A DNA stretch of 39,420 nt. Source: Candidatus Parcubacteria bacterium (GTDB lineage: Bacteria; Patescibacteriota; Minisyncoccia; Phycocordibacterales; Phycocordibacteraceae). The stretch spans positions 1-39,420 of the forward strand of contig JAKFXG010000029.1 in the NCBI GenBank assembly GCA_021731495.1, read 5' to 3'. Under the pieces are notes generated by a model that saw only the letters and a list, made by a program, of their open reading frames with translations, did not search any database and was not told where the DNA came from. Position numbers and translations under genes: made by a program. Position 1 is the stretch's first letter; each line of letters begins with the position of its first letter. Below, one piece after another: positions 27,397-34,798 of this stretch.

Positions 27397-27430
27397 AGCA
27401 ATTCAAAGCTCCTCCGCCAAGCGGAACAAG
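27397..27430 (+). repeat. tRNA 3'-end-like boundary site S6
   Basis: AAGCAATTCAAAGCTCCTCCGCCAAGCGGAACAAG then TTGACA. Confidence 0.65.
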
Positions 27431-27517
27431 GGTTGACAGAATATCTTTCTACCTGTTAAATAAAGCCAGTGCGAACCGTTTGGGTTCGTTGTACAAACCT
27501 GCTGAGGAGGTATCGTT

Positions 27518-27994
27518 ATGCGCATCAGATGCGGAAGCACGCGCTTTGTCCTCCTCGTGGGAGACAGGGCAATCAAGATTGGGAGAATGCGGCCGTTACG
27601 CCTGTTGTTCCGGCTTCTGCTTCTTCCCTTCTCAAAAAAGAGACGTGAGCATTTCTTTGCCAAGTACGGACATACCTTCCTGCAAGCGGCATGGAAAGAT
27701 TTGTGCGCCGGGCTCTATGCAAATCGTGGCGAGTATGAGTACTGCCAAGCGTTCAAAGACCCGCGAGTGATGCCGACCATTGTGCTCCTCCTAAAAGGCT
27801 GGATCGTCATCCAACCGCGAGGCAGGCCATTACTGCCGAATGACGTTCGCTCACAACTGCGAGTTTTTGAGAAGTGTCGAGGTCGCGAGTGTGAGATGAC
27901 TTTTCCGGAACAATTCGCGGTAAACGCCGACGGTCAGGTGGTGCTCGTCGACTATGGGAGGGCCGAAACCAGAACGGCACTAAAACTAGGTTAA
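27518..27994 (+). CDS. Hypothetical protein (158 aa)
   Basis: Complete ORF, RBS GAGGAGG. Confidence 0.75.
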   Translation: MRIRCGSTRFVLLVGDRAIKIGRMRPLRLLFRLLLLPFSKKRREHFFAKYGHTFLQAAWKDLCAGLYANRGEYEYCQAFKDPRVMPTIVLLLKGWIVIQPRGRPLLPNDVRSQLRVFEKCRGRECEMTFPEQFAVNADGQVVLVDYGRAETRTALKLG

Positions 27995-28028
27995 AGGGCG
28001 CGAATAATCTTCGCGCCCTTTGATTTTT
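27995..28028 (+). terminator. Module terminator
   Basis: AAAGGGCGCGAATAATCTTCGCGCCCTTTGATTTTTT. Confidence 0.85.
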
Positions 28029-28032
28029 TATA

Positions 28033-28067
28033 CAGCGGTTCAAACTTCTTCCTGCCAGCGGAACTAG
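28033..28067 (+). repeat. tRNA 3'-end-like boundary site S7
   Basis: CAGCGGTTCAAACTTCTTCCTGCCAGCGGAACTAG. Confidence 0.75.
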
Positions 28068-28131
28068 ACAAGTTCAATTTATTATTATATTTTCTTTTAG
28101 GATTTGATTCGGCTGAAATTCAGGAGGAAAG

Positions 28132-28542
28132 GTGATGTACGACTCATGGAGCTGTCTTAGCGTCGAAAAGGGGCCGGGAGTAATTTCCGACGAGGTGCGT
28201 AATACGCTCAAGGCCGCAGCATGCGACCTTCATCTCAAGAAGTGGGACGAAATGCACATTGAGAACGACATTATCTCCGGCATCATCAAGACGGAGTGGA
28301 CTACTTGCTCGGTTGGAGGCCGTTCGGGAGTACTCTTCCGAGCGCAGATCGATTGCGAGGACGGTACCGACTACAAGGTCAACTTCCTCTTCAGCGAGGA
28401 CGATCTCGAACGCGGTTCAGAAATACTCCGGCAGGTGGAAGAACATGCCGGTGGTAAGTGGGAAAATATACCAACTCGCGTTCCTGTCCCCGAGCTTTAT
28501 CGATTCTATGATCTACGGGGCCCAAGCCGCAGACTCCATTAA
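28132..28542 (+). CDS. Hypothetical protein (136 aa)
   Basis: ORF with strong AGGAGG RBS. Confidence 0.75.
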   Translation: MMYDSWSCLSVEKGPGVISDEVRNTLKAAACDLHLKKWDEMHIENDIISGIIKTEWTTCSVGGRSGVLFRAQIDCEDGTDYKVNFLFSEDDLERGSEILRQVEEHAGGKWENIPTRVPVPELYRFYDLRGPSRRLH

Positions 28543-28565
28543 ACACCATTTCGGAGGAATGAGTC

Positions 28566-29177
28566 ATGACAGAAAAGTTCCAGGCGGCAGTCTTCCCCAT
28601 CCAGTGCAGGGGGCGAGACGCTGAAGGCAGAGAGGTACTTCCCAATCCTGTTTCGGTGCAAGTGGAGGTCCAAGGACTGGAGGACAGAAAGACCATCGAT
28701 TTAACGGTCCAAGGCTGTCCCCATACCGCCGGTTCTCACGGGCAGCGCTGTAGGGCGTCTTATCCGGCGGGAGTCGAAAAGGCGGGAGACGGAATTGCCT
28801 GTGCGTATGCGTTCGGCATTCCCCACACGGCGGCATACCCATCAAGCAACGGGTACGCATTCCCGAGTCAGGCCGCGAGTTTCAGCGAAAGCGAACTTAA
28901 GGTGGTTCCGCATCTCGCGGAAGGTGCATCGAACAAGACCATCGCAAATTCTCTTGGACTTGCCGAGGCAACCGTAAAAATCTACGTGAAAGGGATCCTG
29001 AACAAGCTTCGTGTTCACAACAGAACGCAAGCCGCAATAAAGATTCTGGCGTTTCAGAAACTTCCTCAGCGGCTTGTCGTTATACCCACTGACCAGCGAC
29101 CGTATATTCGCGATGATCACACGGGTGGGGTGCACATGCGCCCGCAACTTGAGGCCGATATTGTGGAATCTCGATAA
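28566..29177 (+). CDS. Protein with C-terminal-half LuxR-type HTH domain
   Basis: FSESELKVVPHLAEGASNKTIANSLGLAEATVKIYVKGILNKLRVHNRTQAAI. Confidence 0.8.
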   Translation: MTEKFQAAVFPIQCRGRDAEGREVLPNPVSVQVEVQGLEDRKTIDLTVQGCPHTAGSHGQRCRASYPAGVEKAGDGIACAYAFGIPHTAAYPSSNGYAFPSQAASFSESELKVVPHLAEGASNKTIANSLGLAEATVKIYVKGILNKLRVHNRTQAAIKILAFQKLPQRLVVIPTDQRPYIRDDHTGGVHMRPQLEADIVESR

Positions 29178-29253
29178 GCCTGACTCTGTGACACTGATCA
29201 CTATTCCCGCCCAAAAACGACGCCGTCCCGGTATATGGGCGGCTTTCTTTTAC

Positions 29254-29270
29254 ACCAAACAAATTTAGGT
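29254..29270 (+). repeat. Weak boundary site S8
   Basis: ACCAAACAAATTTAGGT after GGCGGCTTTCTTTT terminator; TTGACG downstream. Confidence 0.4.
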
Positions 29271-29313
29271 ATCTTTGTAGTCAATTTGACGAAAGCGGAT
29301 TCTACTGTACCAT

Positions 29314-29820
29314 GTGATGAGCTATCAAACCGATAGTGTTGAGTTCTTTACAAGACAGGGGAAGTTCATGGCACACGATCGTCCGCCGTATCTGCAGCTC
29401 GTCGTAGAAAACGGAAAGAGAAGTCCGCAAGGGATGATTTTCATCCCACTGAGTCCCAAGAGGTTCAGAGAGAGCGGCGTTGAGCCTCTGACCATAGCCA
29501 TCATTCGCGGTGGAGCAAAGTTGCTCGGCAGCGAACTTGAGAGCCTACAGAAATTGTTTAAAAACGACCTTGATATTTTCAGTAATACCTGTGTCGGCAT
29601 CAAGAACGACACCGTTTACGCAGATATCATCATTACAATTCCGGAAAGATGGGGACTCGCAGGGAAGCCCACGCTGGGTCCGCGACTCAAGACCGCAATC
29701 GAGAAACTCATCAATGCACCCATCATGCGGACTAATGTGGGTCCCGACGCGCTCGACGGAGTCTCAAAAAAAGAGCTCCGCTCATCGTTAAGGTCTCCCA
29801 AAAAGTCGTCATCGACCTGA
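29314..29820 (+). CDS. Hypothetical protein (168 aa)
   Basis: Complete ORF; terminator AAGCCACCTGCGGGAGC...GCTCCCCGGGTGGCTTT follows. Confidence 0.7.
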   Translation: MMSYQTDSVEFFTRQGKFMAHDRPPYLQLVVENGKRSPQGMIFIPLSPKRFRESGVEPLTIAIIRGGAKLLGSELESLQKLFKNDLDIFSNTCVGIKNDTVYADIIITIPERWGLAGKPTLGPRLKTAIEKLINAPIMRTNVGPDALDGVSKKELRSSLRSPKKSSST

Positions 29821-29839
29821 CCATCTATCCTCTACAAAC

Positions 29840-29880
29840 AAGCCACCTGCGGGAGCGCAAGCTCCCCGGGTGGCTTTCTC
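29840..29880 (+). terminator. Module terminator
   Basis: AAGCCACC(T)GCGGGAGC GCAA GCTCCCCGGGTGGCTTTCTCTTT. Confidence 0.85.
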
Positions 29881-29929
29881 TTTGCACAAAAAGAACGAAC
29901 GGTTGCACGCCTGTTCGGAACTCTCTAGG

Positions 29930-29978
29930 ATGAGCCGTATGTGCCGCAAGGCGTTGCCTCGTGGCACATACGGCTCAT
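29930..29978. repeat. Perfect 16-bp inverted repeat immediately upstream of a promoter
   Basis: ATGAGCCGTATGTGCC-17 nt-GGCACATACGGCTCAT overlapping TTGACT. Confidence 0.85.
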
Positions 29979-30035
29979 TGACTTCCCCGCTCCTTTCAAA
30001 TACTCTTGCGCCAGAAGATAGCATCAGAGGGCAAC

Positions 30036-30173
30036 ATGAAAAAGTCTCAAGATATCTGGGATTCTATGCACGCATTTACTTGCTTGCGCAGTGTATTCTG
30101 GGGCTGGATAATCTTTGCTGCCCTGGTCTTTGCACTCCTCGTTATGGGAGCTCGCGCACTACACGCCGTCTAA
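30036..30173 (+). CDS. Small single-TM protein (45 aa)
   Basis: MKKSQDIWDSMHAFTCLRSVFWGWIIFAALVFALLVMGARALHAV; below the ORF-track size cutoff. Confidence 0.5.
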   Translation: MKKSQDIWDSMHAFTCLRSVFWGWIIFAALVFALLVMGARALHAV

Positions 30174-30186
30174 ACGGGAGGCCGAA

Positions 30187-30396
30187 ATGCGACACGTACA
30201 AGCGCTGGCGGTTCTTTGCGTGCTTATTGGCATCAACGCGTGCGGCACACCAAAACTTGTTCTGCCTTCGCCTGAAAGACAAGAGCAGAAGAAAGGGGAG
30301 CTGCGCCCAAAGGTCGCCGACAGGCTCCAGCTACCTTCCGATGCCAGTTGGAAAGACATCCAGCGAGCAGCACAAGAAAAATATCTGAAGAGATAA
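30187..30396 (+). CDS. Small putative lipoprotein (69 aa)
   Basis: Signal peptide with lipobox-like LIGINAC. Confidence 0.6.
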   Translation: MRHVQALAVLCVLIGINACGTPKLVLPSPERQEQKKGELRPKVADRLQLPSDASWKDIQRAAQEKYLKR

Positions 30397-30450
30397 CCGT
30401 TGCTCACGCCTTCCGATACGCAAAGCCGCTGAACCCGAAAAGGAGAGCAT

Positions 30451-30621
30451 ATGCTGCCGTTCCTTGAAAAGTTTTTCGAGATGCTTCTGGTCGCCGACGC
30501 GGCCTCTCTTCTCACCATCGCATATCTGCGTTGGAGCGATGGGCGGTGGTACAAACTCCACCCCGGAGCCGAGGAGAGATTCGCGGCGGCGGAGGAAGAG
30601 CTGGAGGCCAGAGGTCTGTGA
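30451..30621 (+). CDS. Small hypothetical protein (56 aa)
   Basis: MLPFLEKFFEMLLVADAASLLTIAYLRWSDGRWYKLHPGAEERFAAAEEELEARGL; AAAGGAG RBS. Confidence 0.5.
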   Translation: MLPFLEKFFEMLLVADAASLLTIAYLRWSDGRWYKLHPGAEERFAAAEEELEARGL

Positions 30622-30640
30622 TAAACCCAAACAATTTCGA

Positions 30641-30674
30641 TAAAGAGCCCGCACGTAATTCCTGCGGGCTCTTC
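30641..30674 (+). terminator. Intrinsic terminator
   Basis: AAGAGCCCGCACGTAATTCCTGCGGGCTCTTCC. Confidence 0.75.
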
Positions 30675-30734
30675 CTTTCCCCGCTCCCAGCACCTGTGAA
30701 AGACTATGGCCAAGAGACTGTTATAGTAGTGAGT

Positions 30735-31082
30735 ATGCGACGACTATTTGAGAGTCTTTCCTATGCCGTTACGGGCATAGGAGTGGCTTGGAGAGAGGGT
30801 CATAATTTTAAAATTGCCCTGTTTTGTGCGGTAGTGACTATTGGTGCTGGAGCATACTTCCACATACCAGCGACACAGTACGCGCTTGTCCTGTTGGTTA
30901 TCGCATTCGTGCTCACCGCAGAGATATTTAACACGGCGCTTGAAGAGTTGTGCGATAAGTTCCAACCGACCCACGATCCCCATATCGCAAAGATTAAGGA
31001 CCTGGCGGCGGCAGGCGTACTCCTTTCTTCGATCGGTGCGTTCATCATCGGACTTATCATTTTCCTCCCCTACGTATGGTGA
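30735..31082 (+). CDS. dgkA: Diacylglycerol/undecaprenol kinase
   Basis: AVTGIGVAWREGHNFKI...AEIFNTALEELCDKFQP...IKDLAAAGVLLSS. Confidence 0.92.
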   Translation: MRRLFESLSYAVTGIGVAWREGHNFKIALFCAVVTIGAGAYFHIPATQYALVLLVIAFVLTAEIFNTALEELCDKFQPTHDPHIAKIKDLAAAGVLLSSIGAFIIGLIIFLPYVW

Positions 31083-31720
31083 ATCGCCAAAGTATTGCCG
31101 CGCAGTGGATGCTTGTGTGTGCCGCGCTCATTCTGCTTCTAGCCTTTTTGTCGACACAAGTAACGGCCGCGCACAGCATGATCCGCGCCGGTGACCTATG
31201 GTTCGAACACTTGCTTCTTGCTGCTCGAACTCCTTTCCTGCTCTCCCTCTTTGAGAGGATAACGTTCTTCGGAGAAATCCCAGTCGTTACAGGCATAGCG
31301 GGATTGGCAAGCATAGCCGTTCTCCTTTTCAAGCTAGAGAAGTCTTTCATAGCCGGACTCGGTACCGCGCTCGTCGGATCTGCCGCTTCGAGTTATCTCA
31401 TGAAGGCAATGGTGGAGCGTGCGCGACCGGACGGCCTCATTCCGGCTATAGCCGAATCTTCCTTCTCTTTCCCAAGCGGACACGCCACGCTCGCCATGGC
31501 TCTATATGGCTTCGTTGCATACATGCTTTGCAAACTGTATCCAAAACACACAACACTGATAGTGACAGCGGCCTCAGCGATCATTCTACTGATAGGATTT
31601 AGCAGGTTGTACCTGGGCGTTCACTTCCCGAGCGACGTTGTCGCAGGGTACCTCTTGGGCGGACTGTGGCTCTTGGTAGGCGTAAAAGTCACAAAGATAT
31701 TCCAGAGCCAGGTCCCTTAG
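31076..31720 (+). CDS. PAP2-superfamily membrane phosphatase
   Basis: KAMVERARPDG, SFPSGHATLAM, SRLYLGVHFPSDVVAGY. Confidence 0.92.
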   Translation: MVNRQSIAAQWMLVCAALILLLAFLSTQVTAAHSMIRAGDLWFEHLLLAARTPFLLSLFERITFFGEIPVVTGIAGLASIAVLLFKLEKSFIAGLGTALVGSAASSYLMKAMVERARPDGLIPAIAESSFSFPSGHATLAMALYGFVAYMLCKLYPKHTTLIVTAASAIILLIGFSRLYLGVHFPSDVVAGYLLGGLWLLVGVKVTKIFQSQVP

Positions 31721-31789
31721 TCTCCGGGCTTTGTGGATAAGAGAAAAGGCACCCCTACCTGGGATGCCTTTGAACGATCGAACGATGGA

Positions 31790-32653
31790 CTAGGCTTTTT
31801 CGAACAGCCGAGCCATCGTATCGCGGCGCCGCATCACGCCGAGACCGAGAAGGCCCATGCCGAGCACAGCGAGCGTGCCGGGTTCGGAAACAGGCGTGAG
31901 ACTGGTTCCATCGCAATAACTGTGTCCATTGGACCCGGTAATGCAATAGCTACCGGTAATCACGACGTTGTTGGCCAGAATATAGCCAGCCGTGTCATCG
32001 AGCGCGGCCTGACCAGTCAACGGATCGCCAGGTCCACCGGGCCAGTAGGCATTGCCCACCCCGACATACATCAGCTCGTCGATGGAGAGGAGAGCGCTTC
32101 CTACACCGGTGACGGTGAAGTCGTCGACGCCGCCCTTGACGCGGTCTGCACCCCAGTTGATCCCCAAGAGTCTGTCGCTGTTGGTGCCGTCGAAGTCAAA
32201 GCCGACAAAGTCGCCGACAAAGGCAAGTGCATCACCGTCCGAGCTGTGGATCGCGAACGTGAGATCGTTCAGCTTGAACTGCGTCGCGCCATCTCCAACG
32301 ATATGAAGGCCGAAATGGAGCCGGTTACCGTACTCGCTGCCGAACGGCGCGCCAGGACTGGCAACGCCGCGCCAGGAGTTGAAGCTGGTGACCATCACGT
32401 CCCCCGGCATATAGGTTCCATTGAGAACCTCGTATGCGGTGGGAGAGAGATTCCGGTCGCCCGTGGTGCCGAGACCGTTCTCGAGCGAGTTGAGCGCATT
32501 TGCCGCATAGCCCGACCAGCTTGGTGACCCGAAGCGGTTCGGAGCCGACGAAGCAAACACGTCAATGTTGAGGTTGCCGATGGGAACTGCAGACGCAGTG
32601 CCCGAGGCGAGCCAAGCGATCATCCCGATCGCCAAGGCAGCGACAGTACGCAT
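31790..32653 (-). CDS. Secreted protein with PEP-CTERM sorting signal
   Basis: Signal peptide; C-terminus SEPGTLAVLGMGLLGLGVMRRRDTMARLFEKA. Confidence 0.85.
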   Translation of the reverse strand: MRTVAALAIGMIAWLASGTASAVPIGNLNIDVFASSAPNRFGSPSWSGYAANALNSLENGLGTTGDRNLSPTAYEVLNGTYMPGDVMVTSFNSWRGVASPGAPFGSEYGNRLHFGLHIVGDGATQFKLNDLTFAIHSSDGDALAFVGDFVGFDFDGTNSDRLLGINWGADRVKGGVDDFTVTGVGSALLSIDELMYVGVGNAYWPGGPGDPLTGQAALDDTAGYILANNVVITGSYCITGSNGHSYCDGTSLTPVSEPGTLAVLGMGLLGLGVMRRRDTMARLFEKA

Positions 32654-32726
32654 TCCTTTTCTCCTTCGTTACATTACGATTTTCTCCAGAATCCACCATG
32701 GAATCCAGAGTCCTAGTCCAGGACAC

Positions 32727-33707
32727 TTATAGCACGAGTATATGAAAAAGGAAAGGCACCCCTACTTGGGATGCCTTTGAACGATCGAACGATGGACTAG
32801 GCCTTTTTGAACAGCCGAGAGCCATCGTATCGCGGCGCCGCATCACGCCGAGACCGAGAAGGCCCATGCCGAGCACGGCGAGCGTGCCGGGTTCCGGAAT
32901 AGAACCGTGATCGATGGCGATCGAGACGTTGTCGAGCAGGAATCCGCCGCCGGCGTGTGATGGGTCTGCCACGCCACCGGCGCGGAAAAGGACCGTCTGA
33001 ACAGGCACACCAAGCGGATGAAGCGCAAACTGGTTGATGACGTAGAACTGCTCCCAACTTGTGCCCGTATGGACGGGGTTTCCGTTGAGAGAGATCGTCA
33101 CAACGTCGTCGTTGGCGCCATCATTAAAGTCGACGACGAAATCCACGTGCGTCCAGAGACTGCCAGCGACAGATCCGAGCGAAATCGGACCGACGAAGTT
33201 GCCGCCTGCATCGACGTTGTAGGTGATCAGATCGAGGTTCGAACCGTTGGCAGTGATGCCGAGGTACGTTTGGCGACCTCCTTGTCCGTTGTCACCGCTG
33301 ATTGAGATGAACGCACCGTCTTGCGCGACTGACGTTGCTGACTTGATATCGAAGCCCAGCGTGTACTGCCTGTACGTTGCACCCGTCGAGCTCTGCCCGG
33401 CGAAGAAACCGGGGTTGCTGTTCGTCGGGTTCGCCGACGTCATGCCCGTGCCGCCCGGACGGGGAGCAAAGGTCTGATCGCCGAACGAGCCGGAAGTCAC
33501 CGCATCAGAAAGCCGAAAAGCTTTGTTTCCGCCGTCGTTGGCCACCGATTGATCATAACCACCGGTGACAGACCATCCGCCCTGCCCATTGACCGAGCCG
33601 AGCGAGAAGGATTCGAAATCCGTGAATGACAGCACCACCGCATGGGCGGTTACCGCCATGAGCATGCTGGCAAGCACCGACACACTCCAGAGAAGCGTCT
33701 TCCTCAT
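32727..33707 (-). CDS. Secreted protein with PEP-CTERM sorting signal (C-terminal frame altered by 2-nt indel relative to paralog)
   Basis: Signal peptide; IPEPGTLAVLGMGLLGLGVMRRRDTMA; ORF then runs through its terminator hairpin. Confidence 0.8.
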   Translation of the reverse strand: MRKTLLWSVSVLASMLMAVTAHAVVLSFTDFESFSLGSVNGQGGWSVTGGYDQSVANDGGNKAFRLSDAVTSGSFGDQTFAPRPGGTGMTSANPTNSNPGFFAGQSSTGATYRQYTLGFDIKSATSVAQDGAFISISGDNGQGGRQTYLGITANGSNLDLITYNVDAGGNFVGPISLGSVAGSLWTHVDFVVDFNDGANDDVVTISLNGNPVHTGTSWEQFYVINQFALHPLGVPVQTVLFRAGGVADPSHAGGGFLLDNVSIAIDHGSIPEPGTLAVLGMGLLGLGVMRRRDTMALGCSKRPSPSFDRSKASQVGVPFLFHILVL

Positions 33708-33873
33708 TATTATTCCCTCCTAAAAAGAGAATGCCCGAAATGAACATTCCGGGCTCATTCTAATCCAATTCCAAGAAAAAGCAAGGTGCACGCCCCCCCC
33801 CCAATTTGAATATGCCATCTTGAAATTTCGGCTCTATTTTGTGCAACTAACGTCGCTTCTTCTTGAGCGCACC

Positions 33874-33941
33874 AGTACAAGGTTCCACCTTGTATCCCCC
33901 AATACACCCCTAGTACAAGGTTCCACCTTGTACTAGGGGTG
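33874..33941. repeat. Tandem palindromes AGTACAAGGT-TCC-ACCTTGTA
   Basis: 33874-33895 and CACCCCTAGTACAAGGT-TCC-ACCTTGTACTAGGGGTG 33905-33941. Confidence 0.8.
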
Positions 33942-33948
33942 CGGAAAA

Positions 33949-33977
33949 TTGACTTGGCAAATCAGGCGTGTTATATA
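33949..33977 (+). promoter_or_regulatory. Promoter of sugar transferase
   Basis: TTGACT-17 nt-TATATA. Confidence 0.65.
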
Positions 33978-34048
33978 CCCTACTGAAGCCAGTAGGGCTT
34001 TTTTGTTCCTTATGAGGAGAAAATGCCGTGTGGACAAAGGAGTCTTGA

Positions 34049-34657
34049 ATGACTGATGGTATACACGTATCGCTAAACGGCAACCGAACTGCGGAGGCGA
34101 CGCGGCAGGGACTTCTCTCCTACGACGCCCAGAAACGGCTGTTTGACCTTGTATTCGGAGCTCTTCTGACAATTCCCGCATTGCCAGTGGTGCTCTGCGC
34201 TGCCGCTCACATAAAATGCGTCTCGAAGGGTCCAGTGTTCTACAAACAAAAACGGATTGGCCTCGGGGGCAAGGAGATCACTGTCCTCAAGCTACGGACC
34301 ATGAAGGTGGGTACGGAAGAGAAGATCCCCGGGGGTGACTTCCTGCGTTCCACTCACTTCGATGAGCTCCCGCAACTCTGGAATGTCTTCAGGGGAGATA
34401 TGCATTTGGTCGGACCACGACCACGCCTAGAAAAAATAGATCATGATTGGTTCCTGGCAGACGGTGAGTACGGGGAGCGTCGGCGAGTTAAACCAGGGAT
34501 CACGGGCCCGGCATTCAGTGAACGATCTGGTACACCGGAGGAAATGAGAAAAATTGCTTCGCTCGAGCGGGAGTACATTAGGAATTGGAGCATAGGGCGA
34601 GACCTTAAAATCCTTTTCCTGACGATACCCGAGGTTCTTCTCGCAAAAGGGGCCTGA
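34049..34657 (+). CDS. Bacterial sugar transferase (undecaprenyl-phosphate phosphotransferase family)
   Basis: KRLFDLVFGALLTIPALPVVL, GPVFYKQKRIGLGGKEITVLKLRTM, DELPQLWNVFRGDMHLVGPRP. Confidence 0.92.
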   Translation: MTDGIHVSLNGNRTAEATRQGLLSYDAQKRLFDLVFGALLTIPALPVVLCAAAHIKCVSKGPVFYKQKRIGLGGKEITVLKLRTMKVGTEEKIPGGDFLRSTHFDELPQLWNVFRGDMHLVGPRPRLEKIDHDWFLADGEYGERRRVKPGITGPAFSERSGTPEEMRKIASLEREYIRNWSIGRDLKILFLTIPEVLLAKGA

Positions 34658-34688
34658 CTCCACTTCCGTAAACGTGCGCATAAAACCC

Positions 34689-34718
34689 GCCGGCAGGCTT
34701 CCTGCCGGCGGATTCTTT
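34689..34718 (+). terminator. Intrinsic terminator
   Basis: CCGCCGGCAGG CTT CCTGCCGGCGG ATTCTTTTT. Confidence 0.85.
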
Positions 34719-34798
34719 TTACACCCAAATCAGCAGCTGGGACTCCACCAGCTCCACGGAATTGATTCTGTTAACAATCCGTGGTATTATTAACAGCG

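Noticed and set aside
24508-30000. Classical integron
   Set aside because: No intI-like integrase, no RYYYAAC/GTTRRRY core sites, and cassettes carry their own promoters and terminators. The similarity is architectural only.
31733-32527. Long plus-strand ORF (264 aa) opposite the PEP-CTERM gene
   Set aside because: Antisense to a signal-peptide-bearing, PEP-CTERM-terminated protein; low-complexity E/A/V-rich shadow ORF caused by GC-rich codon bias.
33978-34004. Possible transcription attenuator CCCTACTGAAGCCAGTAGGG-CTTTTTT in front of the sugar transferase
   Set aside because: The hairpin starts immediately after the predicted -10 (33972-33977), so part of the stem would lie upstream of the transcription start. 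The similar hairpin before the 33707 gene has the same problem. Attenuation is not supported without mapped starts.
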